This document shows positions 45,030 to 58,600 of a stretch of DNA of 64,000 bases, piece after piece (position 1 is the first letter of the stretch; every line of letters starts with the position of its first letter). Origin of the DNA: Liolophura sinensis (lineage: Eukaryota > Mollusca > Polyplacophora > Chitonida > Chitonidae). The translations under genes were made by a program, and so were the position numbers. The notes beneath the pieces are model-generated. The model worked only from the letters and a program-made list of their open reading frames with translations. It was not told where the DNA came from and did no database searches. Where the stretch lies: positions 8,434,001 through 8,498,000 of the forward strand of contig NC_088300.1 of assembly GCF_032854445.1 (NCBI RefSeq), given 5' to 3'.

Positions 45030-48000
45030 CAGTTCAGCATTTCAGTGACTGTTTGACAAGGCTAAATATTCTGCTCAGTCCAGCTTTATAGACTGACTGT
45101 TTGACAAGGCTAAATATTGTGCTCAGTCCAATCTTATAGACTGAATGTTTGACAACACTAAATTTTGTGCTCAGTCCAATCTTATAGACTGAATGTTTGA
45201 CAAGGCCAAATATTGTGCTCAGTCCAATCTTATAGGCTGAATGTTTGACAAGGCTAAATATTGTGCTCAGTCCAGCTTTATAGACTGAATGTTTGACAAG
45301 GCTAAATATTGTGCTCAGTCCAGCCTTATAGATTGAATGTATGACAACGCTAAATATTGTGCTCAGTCTAATATTAGAGACTGAATGTTTCACAAGGCTA
45401 AATATTGTGCTCAGTCCAATCTTATAGGCTGAATGTTTGACAAGGCTAAATATTGTGCTCAGTCCAATCTTATAGACTGAATGTTTGACAAGGCTAAATA
45501 TTGTGCTCAGTCCAATCTTACAGACTGAATGTTTGACAAGGCTAAATATTGTGCTCAGTCCAATGTTATAGACTGAATGTTTGACAAGGCTAAATATTGT
45601 GCTCAGTCTAATCTTATAGACTGAATGTTTGACAACGCTAAATATTGTGCTCAGTCCAATCTTATAGACTGAATGTTTGACAACACTAAATATTGTGCTC
45701 AGTCCAATCTTATAGACTGAATGTTTGACAAGGGGAAATATTGTGCTCAGTCTAAGATTATAGACCGGAACCTTAACAAGGCTGAATATTGTGCTCAGTC
45801 CAGCCTTTAAGACTGAATGAATGACAACGCGAAATATTGTGCTCAGTCCATTCTTAGAGACTGAATGTTTGACAAGGCTAAATATTGTGATCAGTCCATT
45901 CTTATAGACTGAATGTTTGACAACGCTAAATATTGTGCTCAGTCCAATCTTATAGATTGAATGTTTGACAACACTAAATATTGTGCTCTGTCCAATCTTA
46001 TAGACTGAATGTTTAACAAGACTAAATATTGTGATCAGTCCAGCCTTATAAACTGAATGTTTGACAGGGCTAAATATTTTGCTCAGTCCAGCCTTATAGA
46101 CTGAATGTTTGACAAGACTAAATATTGTGCTCAGTCCAGTCTTATAGACTGAATGTTTGACAAGGTTAAATATTATTTTCAGTCTAATCTTATAGATTAA
46201 ATGTTTATCAAGGCTAAATATTGTGCTCAGTCCAATCTTATAGACTGAATGTTTGACAAGGTTAAATATTGTGCTCAGTCCAGTTTTATAGACTGAATGT
46301 TTGACAGGGCTAAATATTGTGCTCAGTCCAGCCTTATAGACTGAATGTTTGACTAGGCTAAATATTGTGCTCAGTCCAATCTTACAGACTGAATATCTGA
46401 CAACGTTGAATATTGTGCTCAGTGCAATCTTAAAGACTAAATGTTGACAAGGCTAAATATTGTGCTTAGTCCATTCTTATAGACTCAATGTTTGAAAAGA
46501 CTAAATATTGTGCTAAGTCCAATCTTATAGATTGAATGTATGATAAGGCTAAATATTGTGCTCAGTCCAGCCTTTAAGACTAATGAATGACAACGAGAAA
46601 TATTGTACTCAGTCCATTCTTATAGACTAAATGTTTGACAACGCTAAATATTGTGCTCAGTCCAATCTATAGATTGAATGTTTGACAAGACTAAATATTG
46701 TGCTCAGTCCAGGCTTTTAAGACTGAATGAATGACAACGCGAAATATTGTGCTCAGTCTAATCTTATAGACTGAATGTTTGACAAGGCTAAATATTGTGT
46801 TCAGTCCATTCTTATAGACTAAATGTTTGACAAGGCTAAATATTGTGCTCAGTCCAATTTTATAGATTGAATGTTTTGACAAGGCTAAATATTGTGCTCA
46901 GTCTAGCTTTATAGACTGAATGTTTGACAAGACTAAATATTGTGCTTATTCAAGTCTTATAGACTCAATGATTGACAAGACTAAATATTGTGCTCAGTCC
47001 AATCTTACAGACTGAATGTTTAACAAGGCTAAATATTGTGCTCAGTCTAATCTTATAGACCGAATATTTCACAAGGCTAAATATGGTGCTCAGTCCAATC
47101 TTATGGACTAAATGTTTGACAAGGCGAAATATTGTGCTCAGTCCAATCTTATAGACTGAATGTTTGACAACCCAAAATACTGTGCCCCGTCCAATCTTAT
47201 AGACTAAATGTTTGACAAGACTTAATATTGTGCTCTGTCCAATCTTATAGACTGAATGTTTGACAAGGCTAAATATTGTGCTCAGTCCAATCTTATAGAC
47301 TGAATGTTTGACAAGGCTAAATATTGTGCTCAGTCTAATCTTATAGACTGAATGTTTGACAAGGCTAAATATTATTTTCAGTCTAATCTTATAGACTGAA
47401 TGTTTATCAAGGGCTAAATATTGTGCTCAGTCCATTCTTATAGACTGAATGTTTGAGAAGGCTAAATATTGTGCTCAGTCCAAGATTATAGTCCGGAAGT
47501 TTTAACAACGCTAAATATTGTGCTCAGTCCAGCCTGTAAGACTGAATGAATGACAACGCGAAATATTGTGCTTAGTCCATTCTTAAAGACTGAATGTTTG
47601 ACAAGGCTAAATATTGTGCTCAGTCTAATCTTATAGACTGAATGTTTGACAAGGCTAAATATTGTGCTCAGTCCAATCCTATAGATTGAATGTTTGACAA
47701 CGCTAAATATTGTGCTGAGTCCAGCTTTATAGACTGAATGTTTGACAAGGCTAAATATTGTGTTCAGTCCAATCTTATAGACTAAATGTTTGACAACGCG
47801 AAATATTGTGCTCAGTGCATTCTTATAAACTGAATGTTTGACAAGGCTAAATATTGTGCTCAGTTCAATCTTAAAGACTAAATGTTTGACAAGGCTAAAT
47901 ATTGTCTGTAGTCCATTCTTATAGACTTAATGTTTGAAAAGACTAAATATTGTGCTCAGTCCATTCTTATGAACTGGATGTTTGACAAGACTAAATATTG

Positions 48001-50620
48001 TGCTTATTCCAGTCTTATAGACTGAATGATTGACAAGGCTAAATATTGTGCTCAGTCTAATCTTATAGACTGAATATTTCACGAGGCTAAATATTGTGCT
48101 CAGTCCAATCTTATAGACTAAATGTTTGACAAGGCTAAATATTGTGCTCAGTCCATTCTTATAGACTGAATGTTTGACAACCCGAAATACTGTGCTCCGT
48201 CCCATCCTATAGACTGAATGTTTAACAAGACTAAATATTGTGCTCAGTCCAATCTTGTAGACTGAATGTTTGACAAGACTAAATATTGTGCTCTGTACAA
48301 TCTTAGAGACTGAATGTTTAACAAGACTAAATATTGTGCTCAGTCCAATGTTATAGACTACATGTTTGACAAGCCTAAATATTGTGCTCAGTCCAATCTT
48401 ACAGACTGAATGTTTGACAGCACTAAATATTGTTCTCAGTCCATTGTTATAGATCGAATGTTTGACAAGGCGAAATATTGTGCTCAGTACAATCTTATAG
48501 TCTGAATGTTTGACAACGCTAAATAATGTGCTCAGTCCAATTTTATAGACTGAGTGTTTGACAAGGCTAAATATTGTGCTCAGTCCAATCTTATAGACTG
48601 AATGTTTGGCGAGACTAAATATAGTGCTTAGTCCAGCGTTATAAACTGAATGTTTGACAACGCTAAATATTGTGCTCAGTCCAAACTTACACACTCAATG
48701 TTTGACAAGACTTAATATTGTGCTTAGTCCATTCTTATAGAATGAATGTTTGACAAGGCTAAATATTGTGCTCAGTCCAATCTTACAGACTGAATGTTTG
48801 ACAAGACTAAATATTGTGCTCAGTCCATTCTTATAGACTGAATGTTTGACAAAGCTAAATATTGTGCTCAGTCCAATCTTATAGACTGAATGTTTGACAA
48901 GGCTAAATATTGTGCTCAGTCCAGTTTTATAGACTGAAGGTTTGACAAGGCTAAATATTGTGCTCAGTCCAATCTTATAGACTAAATGTTTGACTAGGCT
49001 AAATATTGTGCTCCGTCCAGCCTTATAGACTGAATGTTTGACAAGGCTAAATATTGTGCTTAGTTCAGCCTTATAAACTGAATCTTTGACCAGGCTAAAT
49101 ATTGTGCTCAATCCAATCTTACAGACTGAATGTTTGACAAGACTAAATATTGTGCTCAGTCCAATCTTAAAGACTGAATGTTTGACAACGCGAAATATTG
49201 TTCTCAGTCCAATCTCACAGACTGAATGTTTGACAAGACTAACTATTGTGCTCAGTCCAATCTTACAGACTGAATGTTTAACAAAGATAAATATTGTGCT
49301 CAGTCCAATCTTTTATACTGAATGTTTGACAAAGCTAAATATTGTGCTCAGTTGAATCTTACAGACTGAATGTTTGACAAGGCTAAATAATGTGCTGAGT
49401 CCAATCTTATAGATTGAATGTTTAACAACGCGAAATATTGTGCTCAGTCCAATCTTAAAGACTAAATGTTTGACAAGGCTAAATATTGTGCTCAGTCCAA
49501 TCTTATAGATTCAATGTTTGACAAGGCTAAATATTGTGCTCAGTCCAATCTTATAGATTCAATGTTTGACAAGGCTAAATATTGTGCTCAGTCCAATCTT
49601 ATATATTGAATGTTTGACAAGGCTAAATGTTATGCTCAGTTTAATCTTATAGACTGAATGATTGGCAAGACTAAATATTGTGCTCATTTCAATCCTATAG
49701 ACTGAATGATTGACAAGGCGAAATATTGTGCTCAGTGCGATCTTATAGACTGAATGTTTGACAACGCTAAATATTGTGCTCAGTCCATTCTTATAGACTG
49801 AATGTTTGACAACCCGAAATACTGTGCTCAGTCCAGCCTTATAGGCTAAATGTTTGACAAGGCTAAATATTGTGCTCAGTCCAGTTTTATAGACTGAATG
49901 TTTGACAACACTAAATATTGTGCTTGGTCTAATCTTATAGACTGAATGTTTGACAACGCGAAATATTGTGCTCAGTCCAATCTTATAGACTTAATGTTTG
50001 ACAGCAGTAAATATTGTGCTCCGTCCTATTATATATTTATGTATTTTTTATTTGATTGGTGTTTTACGCCGTACTCAAGAATATTCCACTTATACGAGGG
50101 CGTCCAGCATTATGTTGGATTGAAACTGGGCACAGCCCGGGGGAAACCCACGACCTTCCGCAGGTTGCTGGGAGACCTTCCCACATACGGCTGGAGAGGA
50201 AGACAGCATGAGATGGATTTGAACTCACAGCGACCGCATTGGTGAGACTCCTGGGTCATTACGTTGTGCTAGCGCGCTAACTAACCCAATCTTATAGACT
50301 GAATGTTTGACAACGCAAAATATTGTGCTCAGTCCAATCTTATAGACTGAATGTTTGACAAGGCTAAATATTGTGCTTACTCCAGCCTTATAGACTGAAT
50401 GTTTGACAAGGCTAAATATTGTGCTCAATCCATTCTTATAGACTGAATGTTTGACAAGGCTAAATATTGTGCTTAGTCCAAGCTTATAGACTGAATGTTT
50501 GACAAGGCTAAATATTATGCTCAGTCCAGTCCTACATACTGAATGTTTGACAAGGCTAAATATTGTGCTTAGTCCAGTGTTATAGACTGAATGTTTGATA
50601 ATGATAAAGAATTTGCTCTA
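45030..50620. repeat. Minisatellite, 48-bp unit, about 110 copies
   Basis: Units contain GACTGAATGTTTGACAAGGC, TAAATATTGTGCTCAGTCCA and ATCTTATA. 48 is a multiple of three, so the minus strand gives 16-residue repeats (KHSVYKIGLSTIFSLV) open over up to 255 codons; the many diverged units with one-base indels show there is no frame selection. Variable positions are AAGGC/AACGC/AAGAC and CCAATC/CCAGCC/CCATTC. A SINE interrupts it at about 50035-50288. Confidence 0.95.
50035..50288 (-). mobile_element. SINE family A inserted in the 48-bp array
   Basis: Antisense ATTTGATTGGTGTTTTACGC to GTGCTAGCGCGCTAACTAACC, near full length. 48-bp units continue on both sides, so the insertion postdates the array there. 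It has not been amplified with the array, in contrast to the SINE piece at 8.7 kb. Confidence 0.9.
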
Positions 50621-50689
50621 ACAGTACATCACTTGTATATATATTTGAAAAAATAGCAAAACACAAACACAAATCTATTCTGATCACGG

Positions 50690-51040
50690 CGTCCTGTATA
50701 TATTCAATGGAGATTCTCGTGGACTCAGCAATCCATTTTGATCACTGCGTCCTGTATATATTCAGAGGAGAGTCACGACGACTTGGTAATTCATCTTGAT
50801 CGCTGTGTTTAGAGGACAGACGCAGAAATTTGGTAATCCACCCTGTCACTGCGTCCTGTATATGTTCAAAGGTGAGACACGGAGATTTGGTAATCCATCC
50901 TAATCGCTGCGTCCAGTAGCCACAGAGACTAGTTAATACATCCTGGTCATTACATCCTGTATCTGTTCAGAGGAGAGACACAGAGACTTGGCGACCCCGT
51001 CCCGAGTATTTGCATCCTGTATCTACTCAGAGGAGTAACT
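50690..51040. repeat. Degenerate minisatellite, 58-bp unit, about 6 copies
   Basis: GTCCTGTATATATTCA at 50691 and 50749, with GGAGAGACACGGAGACTTGG and AATCCATCCTGATCACTGC variants. The later copies are diverged and shortened. Confidence 0.8.
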
Positions 51041-51480
51041 GGTAACACAGCTGACTGCCCACAGTGATTCAGACAGTTTACATCTCGCAACAATTTTTAT
51101 TATGCGATGCGTTTCTCTGGTTTTGGCAAAGCCAGTTCACCAGTATTTGACTTTTCTGAAATAAATAAGATAATATAAAATAAAGCAAAATAACAGCCTG
51201 CATGAGTATTGAACAAAACAGTGAGATCAAAAGTGTATGTCACTCATGGACTGTGCAACATATTATTCGTTTTCCAGCTTTAAACTTTGACAAAAAGGGC
51301 TGAATTAAATTCCATTAAGTTGAAAATATCTACTAAAATCTTGTTGTTTTCACGCGATTAATTCATTGATTGATATTAAAGCCATTGTGAAGAATTTCTA
51401 CTTATCGGACACCTATCTGGTTTATTAGTACTGGCAAACGCGATGTATTCGGAGTAGTGAAGTCAGGTACTGCCAAGCTT
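51041..51480. other. Stretch without recognisable gene
   Basis: AT-rich sequence between tandem arrays and a tRNA-like fragment. Nothing annotatable. Confidence 0.4.
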
Positions 51481-51489
51481 ATTGACAAA

Positions 51490-51597
51490 GACACAGCTGC
51501 AAAAACCATGAGCTGGGGATTCGAACACGTGACCTCATAAGTCAGATGCCGAGGGTTGCAACGAGCCAACCCAATAACTATCTAGGCCACCAAGACG
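51490..51597 (-). mobile_element. tRNA-like SINE head fragment
   Basis: The minus strand reads TGGCCTAGATAGTTATTGGG ... GTTCGAATCCCCAGCTCATGG, with A-box- and B-box-like segments at tRNA spacing but no acceptor stem pairing that I can complete. Best read as a decayed tRNA-derived element. Confidence 0.45.
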
Positions 51598-52202
51598 TAG
51601 TGTGACTGTGTGTATAGGTTTGTGAAACTCCTCGCTGAAAAGGAAACCATACCTGGCTAACTTTCAAGATGTTCTGAAATGTCTGCACATGGAACAAGCT
51701 AGTTGCTGCCCTGAATACGTCTACATGTACCCAATTTGGGGATTGTTATGTGAACAACTGCCGTCAGCTTCTAAATTTAGCTTGCCACTGTTTACATATG
51801 CTGAGTTCAGGGCCTGCTGTCTGCCTCTGCTTTAGAATGTTCCAGAATACGCTCAGTTCGGGGCCTATTTGTTTACAACAAGTGTTCAAGAATTTTCTTT
51901 AATTCTAGAAAATTCCACCAGTCTGTATAAGAACTATGAAAGCAGGTCAAAGAGAAGAAAGGAGAATTGTTGAGAGTTTTGGATGCTTTCGCTGTGTATT
52001 ACTTTAGTAGGCCTTTTGTGCTCAATTTTTGTGTTTTTATAGCCTCTGGCTTTGTTATATCACTTATTCAGTCTGAACTTGTATGTTTAATTTGTGCTCT
52101 TGTGTACACAGTGCTTATTAGTACACGGACCCTGTCTGTGGAATTTTGTGTATATTTCGTCATACACTCAGTTATACTGTGGACTTTCCCCTCTTGTGAA
52201 TA
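51598..52202. other. Stretch without recognisable gene
   Basis: An open frame from 51967 runs into the SINE at 52203. Its first part is a hydrophobic, low-complexity translation without motifs, so I do not call it. Confidence 0.4.
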
Positions 52203-52461
52203 TTTGGCTCAGTTGGTTAGCGCGCTAGCGCAGCGTAATGACCCAGAAGTCTCTCACCAATGCGGTCGCTGTGAGTTCAAGTCCAGCTCATGCTGGCTTT
52301 CTCTCCGGCCGTATGTGGGAAGGTCTGTCAGCTACCTGCGGATGGTCGTGGGTTTCCCCCGGGTTCTGCCCGGTTTCCACCCACCATAATGCTGGCCGCC
52401 GTCGTATAAGTGAAATATTCTTGAGTACGGTGTAAAACACCAATCAAAAAAAAAAAAAAAA
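52203..52461 (+). mobile_element. SINE family A, near full length
   Basis: TTGGCTCAGTTGGTTAGCGC through GTGGGTTTCCCCCGGGTTCT and CACCATAATGCTGGCCGCCG to ACACCAATCAAAAAAAAAA. One of the best-conserved copies in the window. The tail here is poly(A), not AAAT repeats. Confidence 0.92.
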
Positions 52462-52499
52462 TCTTGTGAATATTGCCTCTGTCCATTTTTTAAGCATTG

Positions 52500-52572
52500 T
52501 GGAGTTGGTTAGCGCGCTAGCGCAGCGTAATGACCCAGGAGTCTCTCACCAATGCGGTCGCTGTGAGAGTAT
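52500..52572 (+). mobile_element. 5' head of SINE family A
   Basis: GAGTTGGTTAGCGCGCTAGC to GCGGTCGCTGTGAGAG, the tRNA-like head only, about 40 bases after the full copy. Confidence 0.8.
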
Positions 52573-52724
52573 ATGCGTCCGTTTGGACTTACGTCGTAAC
52601 AGGATCCTTGAAATGATTGTGGATCAAGATGCCAATCTTATGTGGTTGATTGTCTATGTATGTTGAACATGGTAATGGAACCAAAACGACCGTACGTGTT
52701 CGTGACTAAATGTGTAGCAGTAGT

Positions 52725-53240
52725 AAAACAGCTCCTGAAACATGGAGGTCATATGTCGCAAAGTATGATGAAGGTGTGCTAAAATCGCTAAGAGAGCCTA
52801 CAGACCATATGTTACTATGTAAGTGAGGTAAAACTGCTCATGGAACATGAAGGCCAAATCTCGCATAGTATAATGTAGGTGTGCTAAAATCGCTAAGAGA
52901 GGCTACAGACCATATGTTACGATTTAAGTGAGGTAAAACCGCTCATGGAACATGGAGGTCAAATATCGCATAGTATCATGTAGGTGTGCTAAAATTCGAC
53001 AGACCATATATTACGATGTAAGTGAGGTAAAACCGCTCGTGGAACAGGGAGACCATACGAGGCTAAATTTGCAATTGCGCTTACAATGTACAGCTAACTC
53101 TGTAGTTCTGCCAGCACCATATATGGAGCTGTGAGGCCACATGTAGGCAACTGTGTAGTCAACTGAGCTAAACCACTCATCAAAGCGGGAGACCGTACAT
53201 GGATAGCTGTGCCGGTGTGCTATTCTGAACAATGGCATAT
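52725..53240. repeat. Dimeric minisatellite, about 105-bp higher-order unit
   Basis: AGGTGTGCTAAAAT occurs at about 52772, 52878 and 52982, giving periods of 104-106 bases. Each period holds two diverged halves (GCTAAAATCGCTAAGAGAGG and GGTAAAACCGCTCATGGAAC). The halves match the 52-55-bp core of the arrays at 7-8.6 and 54-60 kb. Confidence 0.8.
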
Positions 53241-53790
53241 TATGTGTACATATCTTGATCTTGAGTTTCTGAGTAATGAGAGAATTTCAGTGAACGTTAC
53301 CAGTTATTACTGCAAAACTGGTGTTTCAGGGTTATTCCATCAGCACCTAAACTCTCACTAAATTTATTAAATTTTACAATGAGTGTTATCTTCTTGTAAA
53401 TAAATATGGACTGTACCCAGAATCTCTGGCATTCTTTGTCATAACTGTGTCTAATTCTCCATGTTAACTGGGGTCTAGTGGTTGTCTATTCATCGTGCTG
53501 CAATACATCGCCAGGCTGGATGTATGTGAATAGTTACAATCAAAGCGCAACAGCGATACATACTCTGATTATCGAGAACTTATAAACTAACCTGATAAAC
53601 GATACAGCTTTAATTTATTCGCCTACAACATTCTTAATGTCTTTCTATTATCAATGAAAACTATTGACTGCTTTACTTGAATCCGTTCTAATTTAGTACT
53701 TTATACATTCTTAGTTCTTCGGTGGCTTGTGATGAACATTGTTTATGGAATTAGCCTTGCGATTATTAACTCGGAACGTCCATCTTGATA
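53241..53790. other. Stretch without recognisable gene
   Basis: Unique-looking AT-rich DNA between two arrays. No exon seen. Confidence 0.4.
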
Positions 53791-53792
53791 CC

Positions 53793-54137
53793 GGCCCAGA
53801 TAGCACTGTTGGTAGAGCCCCCGCTTCGGGAGCGGTAGATCCAGGCTCGAGTTGCACCTAAGAGTTCAAAAGAGGAAGTTGTAACTTCCTCGCTTGGCGT
53901 TCGGCATGAAGGGGATAGTGCAAGGACTGGTTGACCCGTATCAGTATAATGGCTCGGGCTGGGCGTCTTACTTGCCTTCGGTAAGGCGTCTCAGTGAAAC
54001 AGCTCTAGATAAAAGAGTGGTGGAAATCCGTCTCGCTACAAGGAGGCACATTACAAGCACTCTTAGGATTCCTTCGTCGTCATATGACTGAAAAATTGTT
54101 AAGTACGACGTTAAATCTCAAGCACTCACTCACTCAC
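53793..54137 (+). mobile_element. SINE family B, full length
   Basis: Head GATAGCACTGTTGGTAGAGC with B-box-like GGCTCGAGTTGCAC, body with GAGGAAGTTGTAACTTCCTC and GACCCGTATCAGTATAATGG, 3' end CGTCGTCATATGACTGAAAA and a CACT repeat tail. TCCATCTTG flanks both sides as a short target duplication. Confidence 0.88.
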
Positions 54138-54179
54138 TCCATCTTGGTTGATGTCTAGATGATAAAACAACTTATGAAA

Positions 54180-55085
54180 CCAGATATGTGGCTAACAGTA
54201 CACGGGTGCTAACTCCATCCATGAAACTGGTTACCAAATGTGGGCAACTTTGCAGGTGTGCTGAAACGGCTCATGGAACAAGACGCCATATGCGAGCAAC
54301 TTTGTAGATGTGCTGAAATGACTCATGCAACAAGACGCCATATGTGAGCAACTCTGTAGGTGTGCTGAAACGGCTCATGGAACAAGACGCCATATGTGGG
54401 CAACTTTTTAGGTGTGCTGAATCGTTTCATGGAAAAAGACGCCATATGTGGGCAACTTTGTAGGTGTGCTGAAACGACTCATGGAACAAGACGCTGTGTG
54501 GGCAACTTTGAAGGTATGCTGAAACGATTCACAGAACAAGACGCCGTGTGTGGGCAACTTTGCAGGTGTGCTGAAACGGCTCATGGAACAAGACGCAATA
54601 TGTGAGCAACTCTGTAGGTGTGTTGAAACGACTCATGGATAAAGACGCAATATGTGGATAACTTTGTAGGTGTGCTGAAACGACTCGTGGAACAAGACGC
54701 CGTAAGTGAGCAACTTTGTAGGTGTGCTGAAACGGTTCATGGAACAAGACGCCATTTGTGGGCAACTTTGTAGGTGTGCTGAAACGACTCATGGAACAAG
54801 ACGCTGTGTGGGCAACTTTGTAGGTGTGCTGAAACGATTCACAGAACAAGACGCCATATATGGGCAATGGGCAAATTTGTAGGCGTGTTGAAACGATTCA
54901 TAGAACAAGACGCCAAATGTGGGCAACTTTGTAGGTGTGCTAAAACGACTCGTGGAACAAGACACCGCATGTGGGTATTTGCGTAGGTGTGCTGAAACGA
55001 CTCATGGAACAAGACGCCGTGTGTGAGCAACTTTGTAGGTGTGCTGAAACGACTCGTGGAACAAGACGTCATATGTGGGTAAATC
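54180..55085. repeat. Minisatellite, 52-bp unit, about 17 copies
   Basis: TGTGCTGAAACGACTCATGG, AACAAGACGCCATATGTGGG and CAACTTTGTAGG repeat at 52 bases. Minus-strand frames of 77-112 residues (HEPFQHTYKVAHTRRLV type) are artefacts. Confidence 0.93.
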
Positions 55086-55690
55086 CGTAGGAAATACAGG
55101 AAATATAACCGTGAGATCAGTGGAGTTTAACTGTGATAAGCTGTTCATGACCCCAGGTGAAGAAATGTGAATAACCTGTCATGGAACTGAGAGACCATAT
55201 GTGGCTAACTGTGCAGGTGCAATAAAACAGAACCGTGAGGTCAGCGGAATTTATCTGTTAACTGTGTTGAACCGTTCATGAAGCCAGGTGACGAAATTTT
55301 GATAATTCTGGACGTGCTCTATATCCCTGTCATGGAACTGAGAGACCATATGTGGCTAACAATACAGGTGTCCATAAACTGCTCTTAAAACCAGACAAGA
55401 TAAGTTGCTAACTGGGCAAGCATATTAAAATTGGTAACAGAACCTGGAGACCAATGCTTGGTAACTGTGTAGGTGTGCTTAAACTACTCAGAGAACAAGA
55501 GACCATGTGTGGTTTCCCTCTGCTATACCTGGTTTCCTCCCACCATAATGCTGACAGCTGTTGTATAAATGAAATATATTCTTGGGCATGGCGTAAAACC
55601 CCAATCAAGTAAATGCATAAATATACCACATGCGGTTAACTCTGAACGTGTGTTAAAACCAGTCATGGAACAAGAGATCATATGTGGATA
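55086..55690. repeat. Degenerate transition zone of the same minisatellite family
   Basis: Irregular units with CATGGAACTGAGAGACCATA and GTGGCTAACTGTGCAGGTG, interrupted by a SINE piece. They are intermediate in sequence between the 52-bp and 53-bp arrays on either side. Confidence 0.7.
55520..55622 (+). mobile_element. 3' fragment of SINE family A
   Basis: CTGGTTTCCTCCCACCATAA, then GTATAAATGAAATATATTCTTG and an AAGTAAATGCATAAAT tail, inside degenerate minisatellite. Confidence 0.75.
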
Positions 55691-58600
55691 ACTTGCAAGT
55701 GTCCATAAACAGATGGTGGTGACACTGCTCATGGAATCGGGATACTGTATGTGTCTAACTGCGTAAGTGTGGTAACACTGCTCATGCAATCGGGATACGG
55801 TATGTGTCTAACTGTGTAAGTGTGGTGACACTGCTAATGCAATCGGGATACTGTATGTGTCTAACTGTGTAAGTGTAGTAACACTGCTCATGCAATCGGG
55901 ATACTGTATGTGTCTAACTGTGTAAGTGTGGTAACACTGTTCATGGAATCGGGATACTGTATGTGTCTAACTGTGTAAGTGTGGTGACACTGCTCATGGA
56001 ATCGGGATACTGTATGTGTCTAACTGTGTAAGTGTGGTAACACTGCTCATGGAATCGGGATACTGTATGTGTCTAACTGTGTAAGTGTGGTAACACTGCT
56101 CATGCAATCGGGATACTGTATGTGTCTAATTGTGTAAGTGTGGTAACACTGCTCATGCAATCAGGATACAGTATGTGTCTAACTGTGTAAGTGTGGTGAC
56201 ACTGTTCATGGAATCGGGATACTGTTTGTGTCTAACTGTGTAAGTGTGGTAACACTGCTCATGCAATCGGGATACTGTATGTGTCTAACTGTATAAGTGT
56301 GGCGACACTGCTCATGGAATCGGGATATTGTATGTGTCTAACTGTGTAAGTGTGGTTACACTGCTCATGGAATCGGGATACTGTATACGTCTAACTGTGT
56401 AAGTATGGTAACACTGTTCATGGAATTGGGATACTGTATGTGTTTAACTTTGTAAGTGTGGTAACACTGTTCATGGAATCGGGATACTGTATGTGTCTAA
56501 TTGTGTAAGTGTGGTGACACTGCTCATGCAATCGGGATAATGTATGTGTCTAACTGTGTAAGTGTGGTAACACTACTCATGGAATCGGGATACTGTATGT
56601 GTCTAACTGTGTAAGTGTGGTAACACTGCTCATGGAATCGGAAAACAGTAAGCCACAAACTGTGTAAGTCTGGTAACACTGCTCATGGAATCGGGATACG
56701 GTATGTGTCTAACTGTGTAAGTGTGGTAACACTGCTCATGGAATCGGGATACGGTATGTGTCTAACTGTGTAAGTGTGGTGACACTGCTCATGGAATCAG
56801 GATACTGTATGTATCGAACTGTGTAAGTGTGGTGACACTGCTCCTGGAATCGGGATACTGTACGTGTCTAACTGTGTAAGTGTGGAGACACTGCTCATGC
56901 AATCGGGATACTGTATTTGTCTAACTGTGTAAGTGTGGTAACACAGCTCATGCAATTGGGATAATGTATGAGTCTAATTGTGTAAGTGTGGTAACACTAC
57001 TTATGCAATCGGGATACTGTACGTGTCTAACTGTGTAAATGTGGTGACACTGGTCATGGAATCGGGATACTGTATGTGTCTAATTGTGTAAGTGTGGTGA
57101 CACTGCTCATGCAATCGGGATACTGTATGTGTCTAACTGTATAAGTGTGGTGACACTGCTCATGCAATCGGGATACGGTATGTGTCTAACTGTGTAAGTG
57201 TGGTAACACTGCTCATGCAATCGGGATACGGTATGTGTCTAACTGTGTAAGTGTGGTGACACAGCTCATGCAATCGGGATACTGTATGTGTCTAACTGTG
57301 TAAATGTGTTGACACTCCTCATGGAATCGGGATACTGTATGTGTCTAACTGTGTAAGTGAGGTGACACTGCTCATGGAATCGGGATACGGTATGTGTCTA
57401 ACTGTGTAAGTGTGGTGACACTGCTCATGCAATCGGGATACGGTATGTGTCTAACTGTGTAAGTGTGGTGACACTGCTCATGGAATCGGGATACTGTATG
57501 TGTCTAACTGTGTAAGTGTGGTGACACTGCTCATGCAATCGGGATACGGTATGTGTCTAACTGTGTAAGTGTGGTAACACTGCTCATGCAATCGGGATAC
57601 GGTATGTGTCTAACTGTTTAAGTGTGGTGACACAGCTCATGCAAGCGGGATACTGTATGTGTCTAACTGTGTAAGTGTGGTGACACTGCTCATGGAATCG
57701 GGATACTGTATGTGTCTAACTGTGTAGATGTGTTGACACTGCTCATGGAATCGGGATACTGTATGTGTCTAACTGTGTAAGTGTGGTGACACTGCTCATG
57801 GAATCGGGATACTGTATGTGTCTAACTGTGTAAGTGTGGTAACACTGCTCATGCAATCGGGATACTGTATGTGTCTAACTGTGTAAGTGTGGTAACAGTA
57901 CTCATGCAATCGGGATACTGTATGTGCCTAACTGTGTAAGTGTGGTGACACTGCTCATGGAATCGGCATAATGTGTGTGTCTAACTGTGTAAATGTGGTA
58001 ACAGTACTCATGCAATCGGGACACTGTATGTGTCTAACTGTGTAAGTGTGGTGACACTGCTCATGGAATCGGGATACTGTATGTGTCTAACTGTGTAAAT
58101 GTGTTGACACCGCTCATGCAATCGGGATACTGTATGTGTCTATGTGTATAAGTGTGGTAACAGTGCTTATGAAATCGGGATACTGTATGTGTCTAACTGT
58201 ATAAGTGTGGTAACACTGCTCATGGAATCGGGATACTGTATGTGTCTAACTGTATAACTGTGGTGACACTGCTCATTCAATCGGGATACTGTATGTACTT
58301 AACTGTATAAGTGTGGTGACACTGGTCATGGAATCGGGTTACGGTATGTGTCTAACTGTGTAAGTGTGGTGACACTGCTCATGCAATCGGGATACTGTAT
58401 GTGTCTGTCTAAGTGTGGTGACACTGCTCATGCAATTGGGATACTGTATGTACTTAACTGTATAAGTGTGGTGACACTGCTCATGGAATCGGGATACGGT
58501 ATGTGTCTAACTGTGTAAGTTCGGTAACACTGCTCATGGAATCAGGATACTGTAAGCCACGAACTGTGTAAGTGTGGTGACACTGCTCATGCAACCGGGA

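Noticed and set aside
47927-49111. Minus-strand frames of 138 and 255 codons with KHSVYKIGLSTIFSLV repeats
   Set aside because: Product of a 48-bp unit; indels between units break the frame elsewhere in the same array, so there is no sign of selection for coding.
51967-52389. Frame of 140 codons
   Set aside because: Its second half is translated SINE and its first half has no motif or conserved pattern.
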